From assembly GCA_003149915.1 (NCBI GenBank), contig QAMK01000015.1, positions 1-44,593 on the forward strand: 44,593 nucleotides of DNA. The letters are read 5' to 3'. The stretch is from Bacillota bacterium. Lineage in GTDB: Bacteria; Bacillota_I; Bacilli_A; RF39; UBA660. Shown piece after piece: positions 33,957-41,156 of this stretch. Each line of letters starts with the position of its first letter. Within the stretch, counting starts at the first letter, position 1. A program made the position numbers and the translations under genes. Under the pieces are notes generated by a model. The model was not told where the DNA came from. It made no database searches and worked only from the letters and a program-made list of their open reading frames with translations.

Positions 33957-35129
33957 ATGAATGAAGAACAAAAGGACATTCAGAAAGAATTTTTTGTTTC
34001 ATATAGTGAAATGAATGGTCAAAAAATTTTTGCTCATAATAGTTTGGTTTCAGAAGATTATTTGTCTTTTGATGAATTTAAGGAAAAGTGTTGGAAACAG
34101 TTTTTGATTAGTGGAGTATCTTATCAGCCGCTTGACCAATCACAACATATATTGGAGTTAAATATAGGTTCAAAGCATTTTCGAGTCAACTCTAATGATT
34201 ATCCAGAAATTCATAATTTTTTTCAAAATGCCAGTAGAATTTATTCTTGTTATTGTAGTAAAGATTCATTACCTGACGATGTTCCATTAGAAGAAAGAGA
34301 GTGTTTTTTGAATGCTTTAGAAGCAAATGATTTTGATATCGTTAAAGCCCTTTCTTTACATGACACGTATACGCCGTCCTTAACTGGGTATTCTAATCGG
34401 AGCATTAGAGAGAGCATTCAAAATATAATAGTAATAGGTTTATCAGCGGGAGTCTCTGCGGCTTGTTGTTTTGGAGTATTAACTGCTGCCGGATTCTTTC
34501 CGGCTTTGGGAACTATTATGTTTACCATTGCTGCTTTCATTTTACCTAATGGAATTTCTCATATTAAGTTTTTGCGTTGCTTTCAGAAGAATCAAAAAAA
34601 TTTTAATCAATTGTTAAGTCGTTATCAAAATGTGATGGGAGAAAAACAACTAGATATGGAACATGAATTATCAACAGAAAAGATTGAAGATGCTAGTGTT
34701 GAACAGAAAGAAGAAGAGATATTCAAGGCACCTATGTCTCCAGTAATTACATCTTTTCAAGAGATTTGTGCATCGTTAGAAAAATTACCTGATTCGGTTC
34801 AAAAAAGAGAATTGGTCGAGCAAACAAAAGGTCTTTTGAGTCGTTATCAAAATGCGATTGGTGATATTTCAAAGTTGGAACAAGAAAGTGAAAGACAATC
34901 TCAACGAATCAAAATTGAGTCTGCATTTAATAATCGTTTGGTGTTATTGCGACAAGATATTTTAAATGCAGATCAACAGCAACGTGATGATATCGATTCT
35001 ATTCAACAATTGCAAACTTTGAATGAACAGTTAAATGCTATGTTGCTATCGGGAGAAGATACGGATGTTGCTAGTAAGGAAACTGGTCCATTTAAAATAC
35101 TTCGCAAGAGTGTTGGTCAACATCATTAA
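33957..35129 (+). CDS. Membrane/coiled-coil array protein, paralogue 2 of 4
   Basis: 390 residues with the same plan as paralogue 1: N-terminal region with FFVSYSEMNGQKIFAHNSLV, FDEFKEKCWKQFL and YPEIHNFFQNASRIYSCY; two membrane helices (~158-205, Gly/Ala-rich); a Glu-rich linker; and the shared C-terminal domain (FQEICASLEKLPDSVQKREL onward). It ends KILRKSVGQHH. GAGAAGGA precedes the ATG. The 37-base spacer to paralogue 1 and the 36-base spacer to paralogue 3 resemble each other (TTTTGAAA...ATATAGA...), so the duplicated unit included the ribosome site. Confidence 0.8.
   Translation: MNEEQKDIQKEFFVSYSEMNGQKIFAHNSLVSEDYLSFDEFKEKCWKQFLISGVSYQPLDQSQHILELNIGSKHFRVNSNDYPEIHNFFQNASRIYSCYCSKDSLPDDVPLEERECFLNALEANDFDIVKALSLHDTYTPSLTGYSNRSIRESIQNIIVIGLSAGVSAACCFGVLTAAGFFPALGTIMFTIAAFILPNGISHIKFLRCFQKNQKNFNQLLSRYQNVMGEKQLDMEHELSTEKIEDASVEQKEEEIFKAPMSPVITSFQEICASLEKLPDSVQKRELVEQTKGLLSRYQNAIGDISKLEQESERQSQRIKIESAFNNRLVLLRQDILNADQQQRDDIDSIQQLQTLNEQLNAMLLSGEDTDVASKETGPFKILRKSVGQHH
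34833..35026 (+). repeat. Near-identical 3'-end segment, copy 2 (194 bp)
   Basis: Identical to 33641-33834, while flanking coding sequence on both sides differs. Confidence 0.9.
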
Positions 35130-35165
35130 TTTTTGAAAGAAATTATATAGAAAAGAGGAAACTTG

Positions 35166-36392
35166 ATGAAAGATAAGGAAATTGAAAATTGGGATACATT
35201 TTACGCTACTTATGATGAAATGAATGGTGAGCCAATTCTTGTTCAGAATAATTTGGTTCCTGATGAATATTTGTCGCTTACAGAATTTAAAGAAAGATGT
35301 TGGAAAAAGTTTTTAATCGATCATGTTTCTTATCAACCAAGTGATGATAGCGAGAATGAAAAACTTGATGTATTTGTTTTGAAGTCTGGATTAAAAGAAT
35401 TAAAGGTTGATATATTTCGCTATCCTGAAATTCATAAATTTTTTCAAAATGCCAATCGGATTTATTCTTGTTATCAACGCGGTGATGGATTACCAAAAGA
35501 TATTCCGTTAGATGAACAGAAGTGTTTCTTGGATGTTTTGTCTTCCGATGCCGTTACTATTGCCAAAGCCCATGCCTTACGCGATGCTTTTTCACCTCAT
35601 ATAAAGTATTATTCTAGTTTGGATATTAAAGATGAGATTCAAAATAATATTATTTTTGGCGCCTGTCTTGGGGTTGTTTCACTTCTTGGTTTTGTACCAG
35701 CAACAGTCAATGGGGTATTACCAATATGGGGAACTATTTTGCTTCTAGTTGCCACGACGGCTTTACCAAATGCTTTTCCTTTTGCTAAGTTTTGCTATCG
35801 CTTTTTGAAAAATGTGAGTGCTATTAATTTTTGCCTTGATCAGTATAAAATTATGTATTTGCCACGGTTTCACCGGGCAGAAAAAGAAGCCCAAGAGAAG
35901 CAACAAAAAGCTTTCGAATTACAGAGTATGAAAGTGAAACAGGATGATTCTCTTGCGAAAGAGAATGAAGAAAAACAACAAGATGTTCCGTTGTTTCCAG
36001 CTATCTCGTCTTTTCAAGAGATTTGTGAATCGTTAGAAAAATTACCTGATTCGGTTCAAAAAAGAGAATTGGTCAAGCAAACAAAAGACCTTTTAAATCG
36101 TTATCAAAATGCCATTAGTGATATTTCAAGTTTAGAACAAGAGAGTGAGAGACAATCACAACGAATCAAAATTGAGTCTGCATTTAATAATCGTTTGGTG
36201 TTATTGCGACAAGATATTTTAAATGCAGATCAACAGCAACGTGATGATATCGATTCTATTCAACAATTGCAAACTTTGAATGAGCAGTTAACTGCTATGT
36301 TATTAGAAAGTGATGATACGGATGTAACTAGAAAGGGAACTAATCAACCAAAAGTGCTTCGTAAGAGTGCAAGTGCTGGTCAACATCATTAA
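35166..36392 (+). CDS. Membrane/coiled-coil array protein, paralogue 3 of 4
   Basis: 408 residues, closest to paralogue 2 in the N-terminal half (YDEMNGEPILVQNNLVPDEY, LTEFKERCWKKFL, YPEIHKFFQNANRIYSCY). Two membrane helices lie at ~158-205, followed by a Gln/Lys/Glu-rich coiled coil (~235-280) and the shared C-terminal domain. It ends PKVLRKSASAGQHH, similar to the end of paralogue 2 and, more distantly, to the PKVLKR end of the 2244 gene. The ATG at 35166 is chosen over the TTG just before it because AAGAGGA is six bases upstream. Function unknown. Confidence 0.8.
   Translation: MKDKEIENWDTFYATYDEMNGEPILVQNNLVPDEYLSLTEFKERCWKKFLIDHVSYQPSDDSENEKLDVFVLKSGLKELKVDIFRYPEIHKFFQNANRIYSCYQRGDGLPKDIPLDEQKCFLDVLSSDAVTIAKAHALRDAFSPHIKYYSSLDIKDEIQNNIIFGACLGVVSLLGFVPATVNGVLPIWGTILLLVATTALPNAFPFAKFCYRFLKNVSAINFCLDQYKIMYLPRFHRAEKEAQEKQQKAFELQSMKVKQDDSLAKENEEKQQDVPLFPAISSFQEICESLEKLPDSVQKRELVKQTKDLLNRYQNAISDISSLEQESERQSQRIKIESAFNNRLVLLRQDILNADQQQRDDIDSIQQLQTLNEQLTAMLLESDDTDVTRKGTNQPKVLRKSASAGQHH
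36159..36285 (+). repeat. Near-identical 3'-end segment, copy 3 (about 127 bp)
   Basis: Matches the distal part of the 194-bp copies. Upstream of 36159 scattered base differences appear. Confidence 0.85.
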
Positions 36393-36411
36393 TTTTTGAA
36401 AGGAAATGTAT

Positions 36412-37470
36412 ATGGAACTAGATGATTTACAAGATTATTTTGATACAGATAAGATAACGGAAGAAAATTTTAAGAATGTTATGTGGAACTTGTTTTTTGA
36501 ACATGGGTTTGGTTACGAAATAAGAGAAGATAAAAAGACGAATATTTTGTGGATTGATGATTATTCTTGTAAAGTTTCTCCTAAGAAGTTTCCAAGTGTG
36601 CATCAATTTCTTCAAGATGCCTCTGATATTTGGGAAAGTTTTCGTTTTTCTAGTAATTTTCCAGAAGGAGTAAATTTAGAAGAGGTTCCTACATTCTTTC
36701 AAGCTTATCATGAATATCTTGCTAAAAAAGCGAAGCATGATGCTGTGCAGAAATTTTATCATTTGGATGACGAATACAGTAAAAAAGATGTAGAAGAAAA
36801 ATATGTTACTTTGCGGTGGCTATTTTTTATACCTATTAATATGATTCTTTTAACTACGTTATTATTGTTTCAGATTGATTTACCACTTTTGGTAAATTCT
36901 GCCATTTGTTGTGCTACTACATTTTTATCTCCGTATTATCTCGATAAACCTGTGATTCATATTTTGTCAAATCGTCTTTTAAAGAAATCTGAGGCACAAC
37001 TCAACCTGAGAAGACAACAATTTGAAAAATATCAACAAATTTTGGCTCTGCAACAGTCTTCCTCTTATGATGAAGAACAGCAAGAACAAATACAATCTAA
37101 TATTATGAGTCCGTGTCTAATTCAGTTTGATGAATTGACAAGAAGAATTCAGAATCTTCCAGATGGTGTTCAATCATCCTATGCCAATTCTTTAAAACAA
37201 TTATTACTTCAATATCGTTTAGAGTGTCAGAAAGTTAGACCTAAAGATTCTTCGATGGTACAACAATTAGAATTGAACCGAATTGAATCTGAGTACAATA
37301 CCCGTTTGTCTATGTTTGGAACTGTTCTTACAAGCGTTGAATCTGGTTTGCAAGAACAAGTCCAAAGAGAACAGAAATTGTCTGATATTCAGTTAACGTT
37401 AGAGGAAATAATAGGAGAATCAGAACAGACTTTAAATACTGGTACCGCTTATCAAAAAAAGAAAAATTAG
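36412..37470 (+). CDS. Membrane/coiled-coil array protein, paralogue 4 of 4 (diverged)
   Basis: 352 residues. It shares the plan of the other three but lacks the first ~40 residues, and its C-terminal domain has diverged: MSPCLIQFDELTRRIQNLPD corresponds to the PVI-x-SFQEICASLEKLPD of the others. KKFPSVHQFLQDASDIW corresponds to YPEIHxFFQNAxRIY. Two membrane helices lie at ~140-180 and are followed by a coiled coil. It has not taken part in the homogenisation of the 3' ends. The ATG at 36412 follows AAAGGA; the ATG at 36406 adjoins that site. It is the last gene of the array. Function unknown. Confidence 0.75.
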   Translation: MELDDLQDYFDTDKITEENFKNVMWNLFFEHGFGYEIREDKKTNILWIDDYSCKVSPKKFPSVHQFLQDASDIWESFRFSSNFPEGVNLEEVPTFFQAYHEYLAKKAKHDAVQKFYHLDDEYSKKDVEEKYVTLRWLFFIPINMILLTTLLLFQIDLPLLVNSAICCATTFLSPYYLDKPVIHILSNRLLKKSEAQLNLRRQQFEKYQQILALQQSSSYDEEQQEQIQSNIMSPCLIQFDELTRRIQNLPDGVQSSYANSLKQLLLQYRLECQKVRPKDSSMVQQLELNRIESEYNTRLSMFGTVLTSVESGLQEQVQREQKLSDIQLTLEEIIGESEQTLNTGTAYQKKKN

Positions 37471-37616
37471 AAGAGTGGAAGTTCTTTGATTTGATGCAAA
37501 ATTATTTTTGAATTTTCGACCGTTTTAGATGTTTCTTGTAGACAGTTCATTAAGAAGATGACACCACCTTCTTCTAATTCTTTGAAATAATCGATAATTC
37601 GAATGTCTTTTGACAT
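37467..37616 (-). CDS. Possible small protein (49 residues), opposite strand
   Basis: The minus strand between the array and the RDD gene has a coding-like frame starting MSKDIRIIDYFKELEEGG and ending HQIKELPLF. Its stop overlaps the stop of paralogue 4, and an in-frame TAA lies four codons before the ATG. No Shine-Dalgarno sequence is visible, and its start overlaps the plus-strand terminator at 37600. It could be a real small protein or the remnant of a gene. The composition is reasonable for coding sequence, but evidence is thin. The remainder of the 230-base gap holds only the terminator and next promoter. Confidence 0.35.
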   Translation of the reverse strand: MSKDIRIIDYFKELEEGGVIFLMNCLQETSKTVENSKIILHQIKELPLF

Positions 37617-37625
37617 TCGTTTTTC
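37600..37625 (+). terminator. Terminator of the four-paralogue operon
   Basis: CGAATGTC-TTTT-GACATTCG, a perfect 8-bp stem followed by T5, 130 bases after the last stop codon. Confidence 0.75.
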
Positions 37626-37671
37626 TTACACAATTTTACATAAAGAAGAGATGAATGATTTTAGAGATTTA

Positions 37672-37680
37672 TGCTATAAT
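37672..37680 (+). promoter_or_regulatory. Extended -10 promoter of the RDD gene
   Basis: TG-C-TATAAT, 20 bases before the start codon. Confidence 0.7.
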
Positions 37681-37700
37681 GTTTAATGGGAGTTGATTAG

Positions 37701-38675
37701 ATGCAAAAATTCTTCAAAAGATTAGCAGCATACGTCGTTGATATTTTTATTATCAATATTTTAGCAACACTCGTTGCAAGTATTTCATTTATTAATCCAC
37801 AATACGCTGATTATACAGCAGATTACGAAACGTATTTGGAACTTTATAGTCAGAGAATAGAGGTCATGGATGATATCGATTCAGCATATGAAGACCAAGT
37901 AATTTCTGCTGAAGAGTTAGATAATTTAAAGAATGATTATACGTATTTTGGAACTGAGTTCGATGTTTTAAATGATAAGACAGAAGTGACACAAGAAGAT
38001 ATCGATGGTTTAAAAGAATCGATTACAAATTCTTATAACGATCAGTTCTATGATATCAATTATAGTCTTGAAAAGAACATGATGATTTATAATGTCATCT
38101 ACATCGTTATGATTATTATCTATTTTGGATTATTACCAATATTTACCAATGGACAGACAATTGGAAAACGTTTGTTACGTTTAAAAGTTGTTACTAAGGA
38201 TGGTAAGGATGCTGGATTTGTTCGTTATACCGTGCGTAGTTTGATTTTATATCAATCTGTATTTACGATCATTCAAATGATTTTAGTAGGAACGTTAAGT
38301 GTCGACAATTACTATACGGCAATCGATTTTGTCACGATTGCAAGAGATTTGGTATATTATGTCATCTTGTTCATGGTTATGGTTCGTATCGATGGACGTG
38401 GATTACACGACTTTATTGCAGGAACCAAAGTTGTCATGCTAGACCGTGAAGGAAATGTCTTGCCAGATGAGACTTATACTCCAGTTGAAAAGACAGAAAA
38501 AGTAAAGAAAGATGAAAAGAAAGAAACTAAATCAGAAAAAGATGCTAAGAAAAAATATCAAAAAGATGATGTACAAGATGCTTTAGTAGAAGAAGTAAAA
38601 CCAAAGAAATCTAGAAAGAATTCTAGTAAAACTAAGAAGAGTAGTGGCGGAAGGAAGAGTCAAAATGATGAATAA
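37701..38675 (+). CDS. RDD-family membrane protein
   Basis: 324 residues. The family motif appears at the start (FFKRLAAYVVDIFIIN: Arg8...Asp14) and in the conserved NGQTIGKRLLRLKVV loop; there are about four or five membrane helices. An acidic, helical extracytoplasmic insert (~residues 38-125) lies between helices 1 and 2, and the C-terminal ~65 residues are a Lys/Glu-rich disordered tail. RDD proteins are often linked to ion or compatible-solute transport, but the role is not established. GGGAG lies eight bases before the ATG. It overlaps the next gene by 11 bases. Confidence 0.9.
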   Translation: MQKFFKRLAAYVVDIFIINILATLVASISFINPQYADYTADYETYLELYSQRIEVMDDIDSAYEDQVISAEELDNLKNDYTYFGTEFDVLNDKTEVTQEDIDGLKESITNSYNDQFYDINYSLEKNMMIYNVIYIVMIIIYFGLLPIFTNGQTIGKRLLRLKVVTKDGKDAGFVRYTVRSLILYQSVFTIIQMILVGTLSVDNYYTAIDFVTIARDLVYYVILFMVMVRIDGRGLHDFIAGTKVVMLDREGNVLPDETYTPVEKTEKVKKDEKKETKSEKDAKKKYQKDDVQDALVEEVKPKKSRKNSSKTKKSSGGRKSQNDE

Positions 38676-39102
38676 AATTCGTCTTGCACTCTACCGTTTC
38701 TTTATAGGGCGAAATGGGGCGGATGACTTGTATCGTGCGTCCTTTCTTTTCTATTTAATTCTCTTTGTTATCAGTTTGTTTGTACGCTCGACCGTTCTAA
38801 ATGTCATTTTATTAGTCCTAGCCATTTGGATTGTATTTCGAGCATTATCTAAAAATATTCCTGCTAGAAGAAGAGAGAACAAGGCCTATTTAAAAGTAAA
38901 AAATCGAATTTCTAGGTTTTTCGATATGGTGGGAAGAAGATTTCGTGACCGGGATTCTCATTTTTATAAAAGATGTCCACATTGTCATGAGATGTTACGA
39001 TTACCATTAAAAAAGGGCACTCATACTTGTAAGTGTCCTCGCTGTAAAACTAGATTTACTGTAAAATGTAGGAGAAACGCAAAAGCGGTTTTAGTCCGTT
39101 AG
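38665..39102 (+). CDS. Two-helix membrane protein with C-terminal zinc ribbon
   Basis: 145 residues. Two membrane helices (~29-43 and 46-64) are followed by a basic stretch and a zinc ribbon, CPHC...CKCPRC, close to the C-terminus (residues ~108-137). The ribbon pattern, with RFFIGRNGADDL near the N-terminus, is common in uncharacterised Bacillota proteins. The ATG at 38665 (a second ATG follows at 38668) lies after AAGGAAG; the GTG at 38644 has no site. It overlaps the RDD gene in another frame, so the two are coupled. The function is unknown. Confidence 0.8.
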   Translation: MMNKIRLALYRFFIGRNGADDLYRASFLFYLILFVISLFVRSTVLNVILLVLAIWIVFRALSKNIPARRRENKAYLKVKNRISRFFDMVGRRFRDRDSHFYKRCPHCHEMLRLPLKKGTHTCKCPRCKTRFTVKCRRNAKAVLVR

Positions 39103-39130
39103 AAAGGGAGTTGTTATAGCTCCCTTTCTT
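39101..39130. terminator. Bidirectional terminator between the zinc-ribbon gene and gmk
   Basis: AGAAAGGGAG/CTCCCTTTCT, a 10-bp stem with T-rich sequence on the plus side. It overlaps the stop codons of both convergent genes, so the last gmk codons are part of the stem. Confidence 0.8.
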
Positions 39131-39794
39131 TGTTTTCTAAATCTTTATCGACTAGTAATTCGTGAATTTCTTCTTCTTCGTTGTTTAGGTAAACTTCTTC
39201 GATACGATCGACACGACAACGTTCAGAAAGAAGAATGGCATTGACTTTGTTTGCAGCATCTTCTAAATCATCGTTTGTTACGACGTAGTTGTATTTGGTA
39301 ACTTCGTTGATTTCTTGATAAGCACGACGGAATCGTTTTAAGATTTTATCTCTATCTTCTGTTTTTCTGTTGACTAAGCGTTTTCTTAGTTCTGCCATGC
39401 TAGGTGGTAGGATAAATATGAAGATGGCATCTGGTACAAGTTCTTTTACTTTTAGTGCACCCTGAATTTCGATTACCAAAATGACATCGATACCAGCATC
39501 TAGTTTTTCATTAATTTTATCTTTTGGAGTACCATAGTAGTGGTCATTATATTTTGCATATTCTAGGAATACATCATCTTTGATTCGTCTTTTGAATTCA
39601 GCTTCAGTGATAAAGAAGTAGTCACGACCTTCTTCTTCTCCTTTTCTGATGGCACGACTCGTCATGGAGATGGATATCCAGATATTTTTATTTTTCTTTA
39701 ATACTTCTCTTACAATCGTATCTTTGCCAGCTCCAGATGGGCCACTGATTACGATTAAATTTCCTTTTTCACGGGTTTTAATAATTTTACTCAT
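39114..39794 (-). CDS. gmk: Guanylate kinase
   Basis: GMP + ATP to GDP + ADP, an essential nucleotide-salvage step. The 226 residues include the P-loop SGPSGAGKDT (Lys24), the GMP-binding SRAIRKGEEEGRDYFFI, EYAKYNDHYYGTP and the lid region with RLVNRKTEDRDKILKR. The C-terminus is about 20 residues longer than typical (NNEEEEIHELLVDKDLENKE), acidic and of unknown role. The start at 39794 is fixed by GGAGGA seven bases upstream; the longer frame from 39830 would start at the promoter. It is transcribed divergently from the 39978 gene. Confidence 0.95.
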   Translation of the reverse strand: MSKIIKTREKGNLIVISGPSGAGKDTIVREVLKKNKNIWISISMTSRAIRKGEEEGRDYFFITEAEFKRRIKDDVFLEYAKYNDHYYGTPKDKINEKLDAGIDVILVIEIQGALKVKELVPDAIFIFILPPSMAELRKRLVNRKTEDRDKILKRFRRAYQEINEVTKYNYVVTNDDLEDAANKVNAILLSERCRVDRIEEVYLNNEEEEIHELLVDKDLENKEREL

Positions 39795-39818
39795 ACGTCC
39801 TCCTTTATATTTTCTAGT

Positions 39819-39846
39819 ATTATAGCACATTTTGGGACTTTAACAA
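39819..39846 (-). promoter_or_regulatory. Promoter of gmk
   Basis: On the minus strand TTGTTA (39841-39846), a 16-base spacer and extended TG-C-TATAAT (39819-39824). Confidence 0.75.
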
Positions 39847-39858
39847 AGAATTATTTTG

Positions 39859-39867
39859 TGGTATAAT
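39859..39867 (+). promoter_or_regulatory. Extended -10 promoter of the 39978 gene
   Basis: TG-G-TATAAT, back to back with the gmk promoter. It is followed by a long, structured leader. Confidence 0.7.
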
Positions 39868-39873
39868 AAATGG

Positions 39874-39960
39874 GCTAGTGAGGGGATATAAGGTTACGAG
39901 CTATCCCGGGTGATTACTTACACGTCTTTTGGCGGAGTCACTTGCAGATAAAATAGAATA
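39874..39960 (+). ncRNA. Structured 5' leader, possible cis-regulatory RNA
   Basis: The ~100-base leader is far more G+C-rich than other gaps. GGGAT (39882-39886) pairs with ATCCC (39903-39907). GTGATT (39910-39915) pairs with AGTCAC (39936-39941, one G-U pair) around a small inner stem CGTC/GGCG. There is no T-run, and the ribosome site AGGAG (39960-39964) sits an unusual 13 bases from the ATG. It does not match a riboswitch class that I can name. Confidence 0.45.
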
Positions 39961-39977
39961 GGAGCGAAAAACAAAAA

Positions 39978-41051
39978 ATGAAATTATTATCATCTGATGT
40001 TGTAGAACTTGAGCATGAGTATAAGCATTTATCTGAAGTAGTGAAAAGTGTAAAGGAAAATAGTGAAGATATTTTAGATTATTTAAATTCTAGTGAACCA
40101 AGTAGTACATTCTTTAGTTTTTTTGATGCTGAAAGTAGAGAAGAAAATAATTCCAATTTTGTCCAACTAGTTTATTGGTATCAAAAAACTTTAAGAGATG
40201 TTGTAAAAAACTTGGGCAATGATACTTTTACAGGCCGAGAAAAGATGTTTAATTTTTTGGAGTATTTAAGACTTACTTGTTGTAATGAAAATTATCAAAT
40301 TAACGAAAGTGATTTTGCTGATGTTAGTTTGATTCCGGAACTTAGTTACAGTCGAATGAATGCGGCACTTTTAGGAAAAGGTGTTTGTAGTGCACAATCT
40401 AAATTTTTGAAGGATTTAATTACGTATTCGAAGGCTTTGCCATATGGCCGGGTTACCACTCAAACAATTTTTGTACCGAAGGGATTACATGATATTGTTG
40501 TGTTAAATAGTGAAGATGAAAATCGTGCGATTACGTTAGATCCACAGAATTATGTTGGAAGTGTAAGTAGTGTCAAACGTGGTTTCGATTGTAAAAAACG
40601 GTTGTTAGACGATTCTTTTGAAGGAAAAGGATTTCGGACTACTAAGAAAGATTTGTTAAAAGCAAGAGAGACTGTTTTGGATTACTGTGTACGAAAGTAC
40701 GGTATCGATAAACTTGCTCATCGGGATTTTCAAGGTGCTAGGCCGGAAGAACAAATCGAAAAAATTGAACGATTTATTTCATCTTATACGACGAATTGCA
40801 AACATCCATTGAATTTTGATACCATTTCTGTACAAGGACATGAATTTGAAGTTGGTAAGTTCTTTGAAATGGCTTGTCATGCTTGTGGCATTCCTTATGA
40901 GTTAGAAGTTCCATCTAAGGAAGATCGTGCTCATACAGTCATTGTTCTTCCTACTATGAATCGTAAAGTTGACTTTACGCAAAAGCCAAAATTAGCTACT
41001 TCTACAAAAGAAAACGGACCAATTTATGTAAAAACTCCAGTTCAAGATTAA
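39978..41051 (+). CDS. Cytoplasmic transglutaminase-like (papain-fold) protein
   Basis: 357 residues, no signal peptide. A transglutaminase-like core is read from its triad: Cys137 in GKGVCSAQSKFLKDL, His171 in PKGLHDIVVLN and Asp188 in AITLDPQNYVG. The spacing and the hydrophobic residues around each fit the fold, but the match is by eye. The N-terminal ~110 residues are helical (ELEHEYKHLSEVVKSVKENS), and the C-terminal ~150 include two Cys in FFEMACHACGIPYE. The substrate is unknown. The gene has its own promoter, structured leader and terminator. A Clp-like AAA gene follows. Confidence 0.65.
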   Translation: MKLLSSDVVELEHEYKHLSEVVKSVKENSEDILDYLNSSEPSSTFFSFFDAESREENNSNFVQLVYWYQKTLRDVVKNLGNDTFTGREKMFNFLEYLRLTCCNENYQINESDFADVSLIPELSYSRMNAALLGKGVCSAQSKFLKDLITYSKALPYGRVTTQTIFVPKGLHDIVVLNSEDENRAITLDPQNYVGSVSSVKRGFDCKKRLLDDSFEGKGFRTTKKDLLKARETVLDYCVRKYGIDKLAHRDFQGARPEEQIEKIERFISSYTTNCKHPLNFDTISVQGHEFEVGKFFEMACHACGIPYELEVPSKEDRAHTVIVLPTMNRKVDFTQKPKLATSTKENGPIYVKTPVQD

Positions 41052-41078
41052 AAAGTATATTTGAAATATACTTTTTTT
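41051..41078 (+). terminator. Terminator of the 39978 gene
   Basis: AAAAGTATAT-TTGAA-ATATACTTTT, a 10-bp stem with T-run, overlapping the stop codon. Confidence 0.8.
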
Positions 41079-41120
41079 GTGCATTCTAATAAGGAAAGTT
41101 GTTTGATAGTTCGCAATTTA

Positions 41121-41129
41121 TGATATAAT
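41121..41129 (+). promoter_or_regulatory. Extended -10 promoter of the AAA gene
   Basis: TG-A-TATAAT, with TTTGAT 16 bases upstream of the hexamer as a possible -35. Confidence 0.65.
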
Positions 41130-41156
41130 TTTGATAGATAATAGGATGTGATTATT

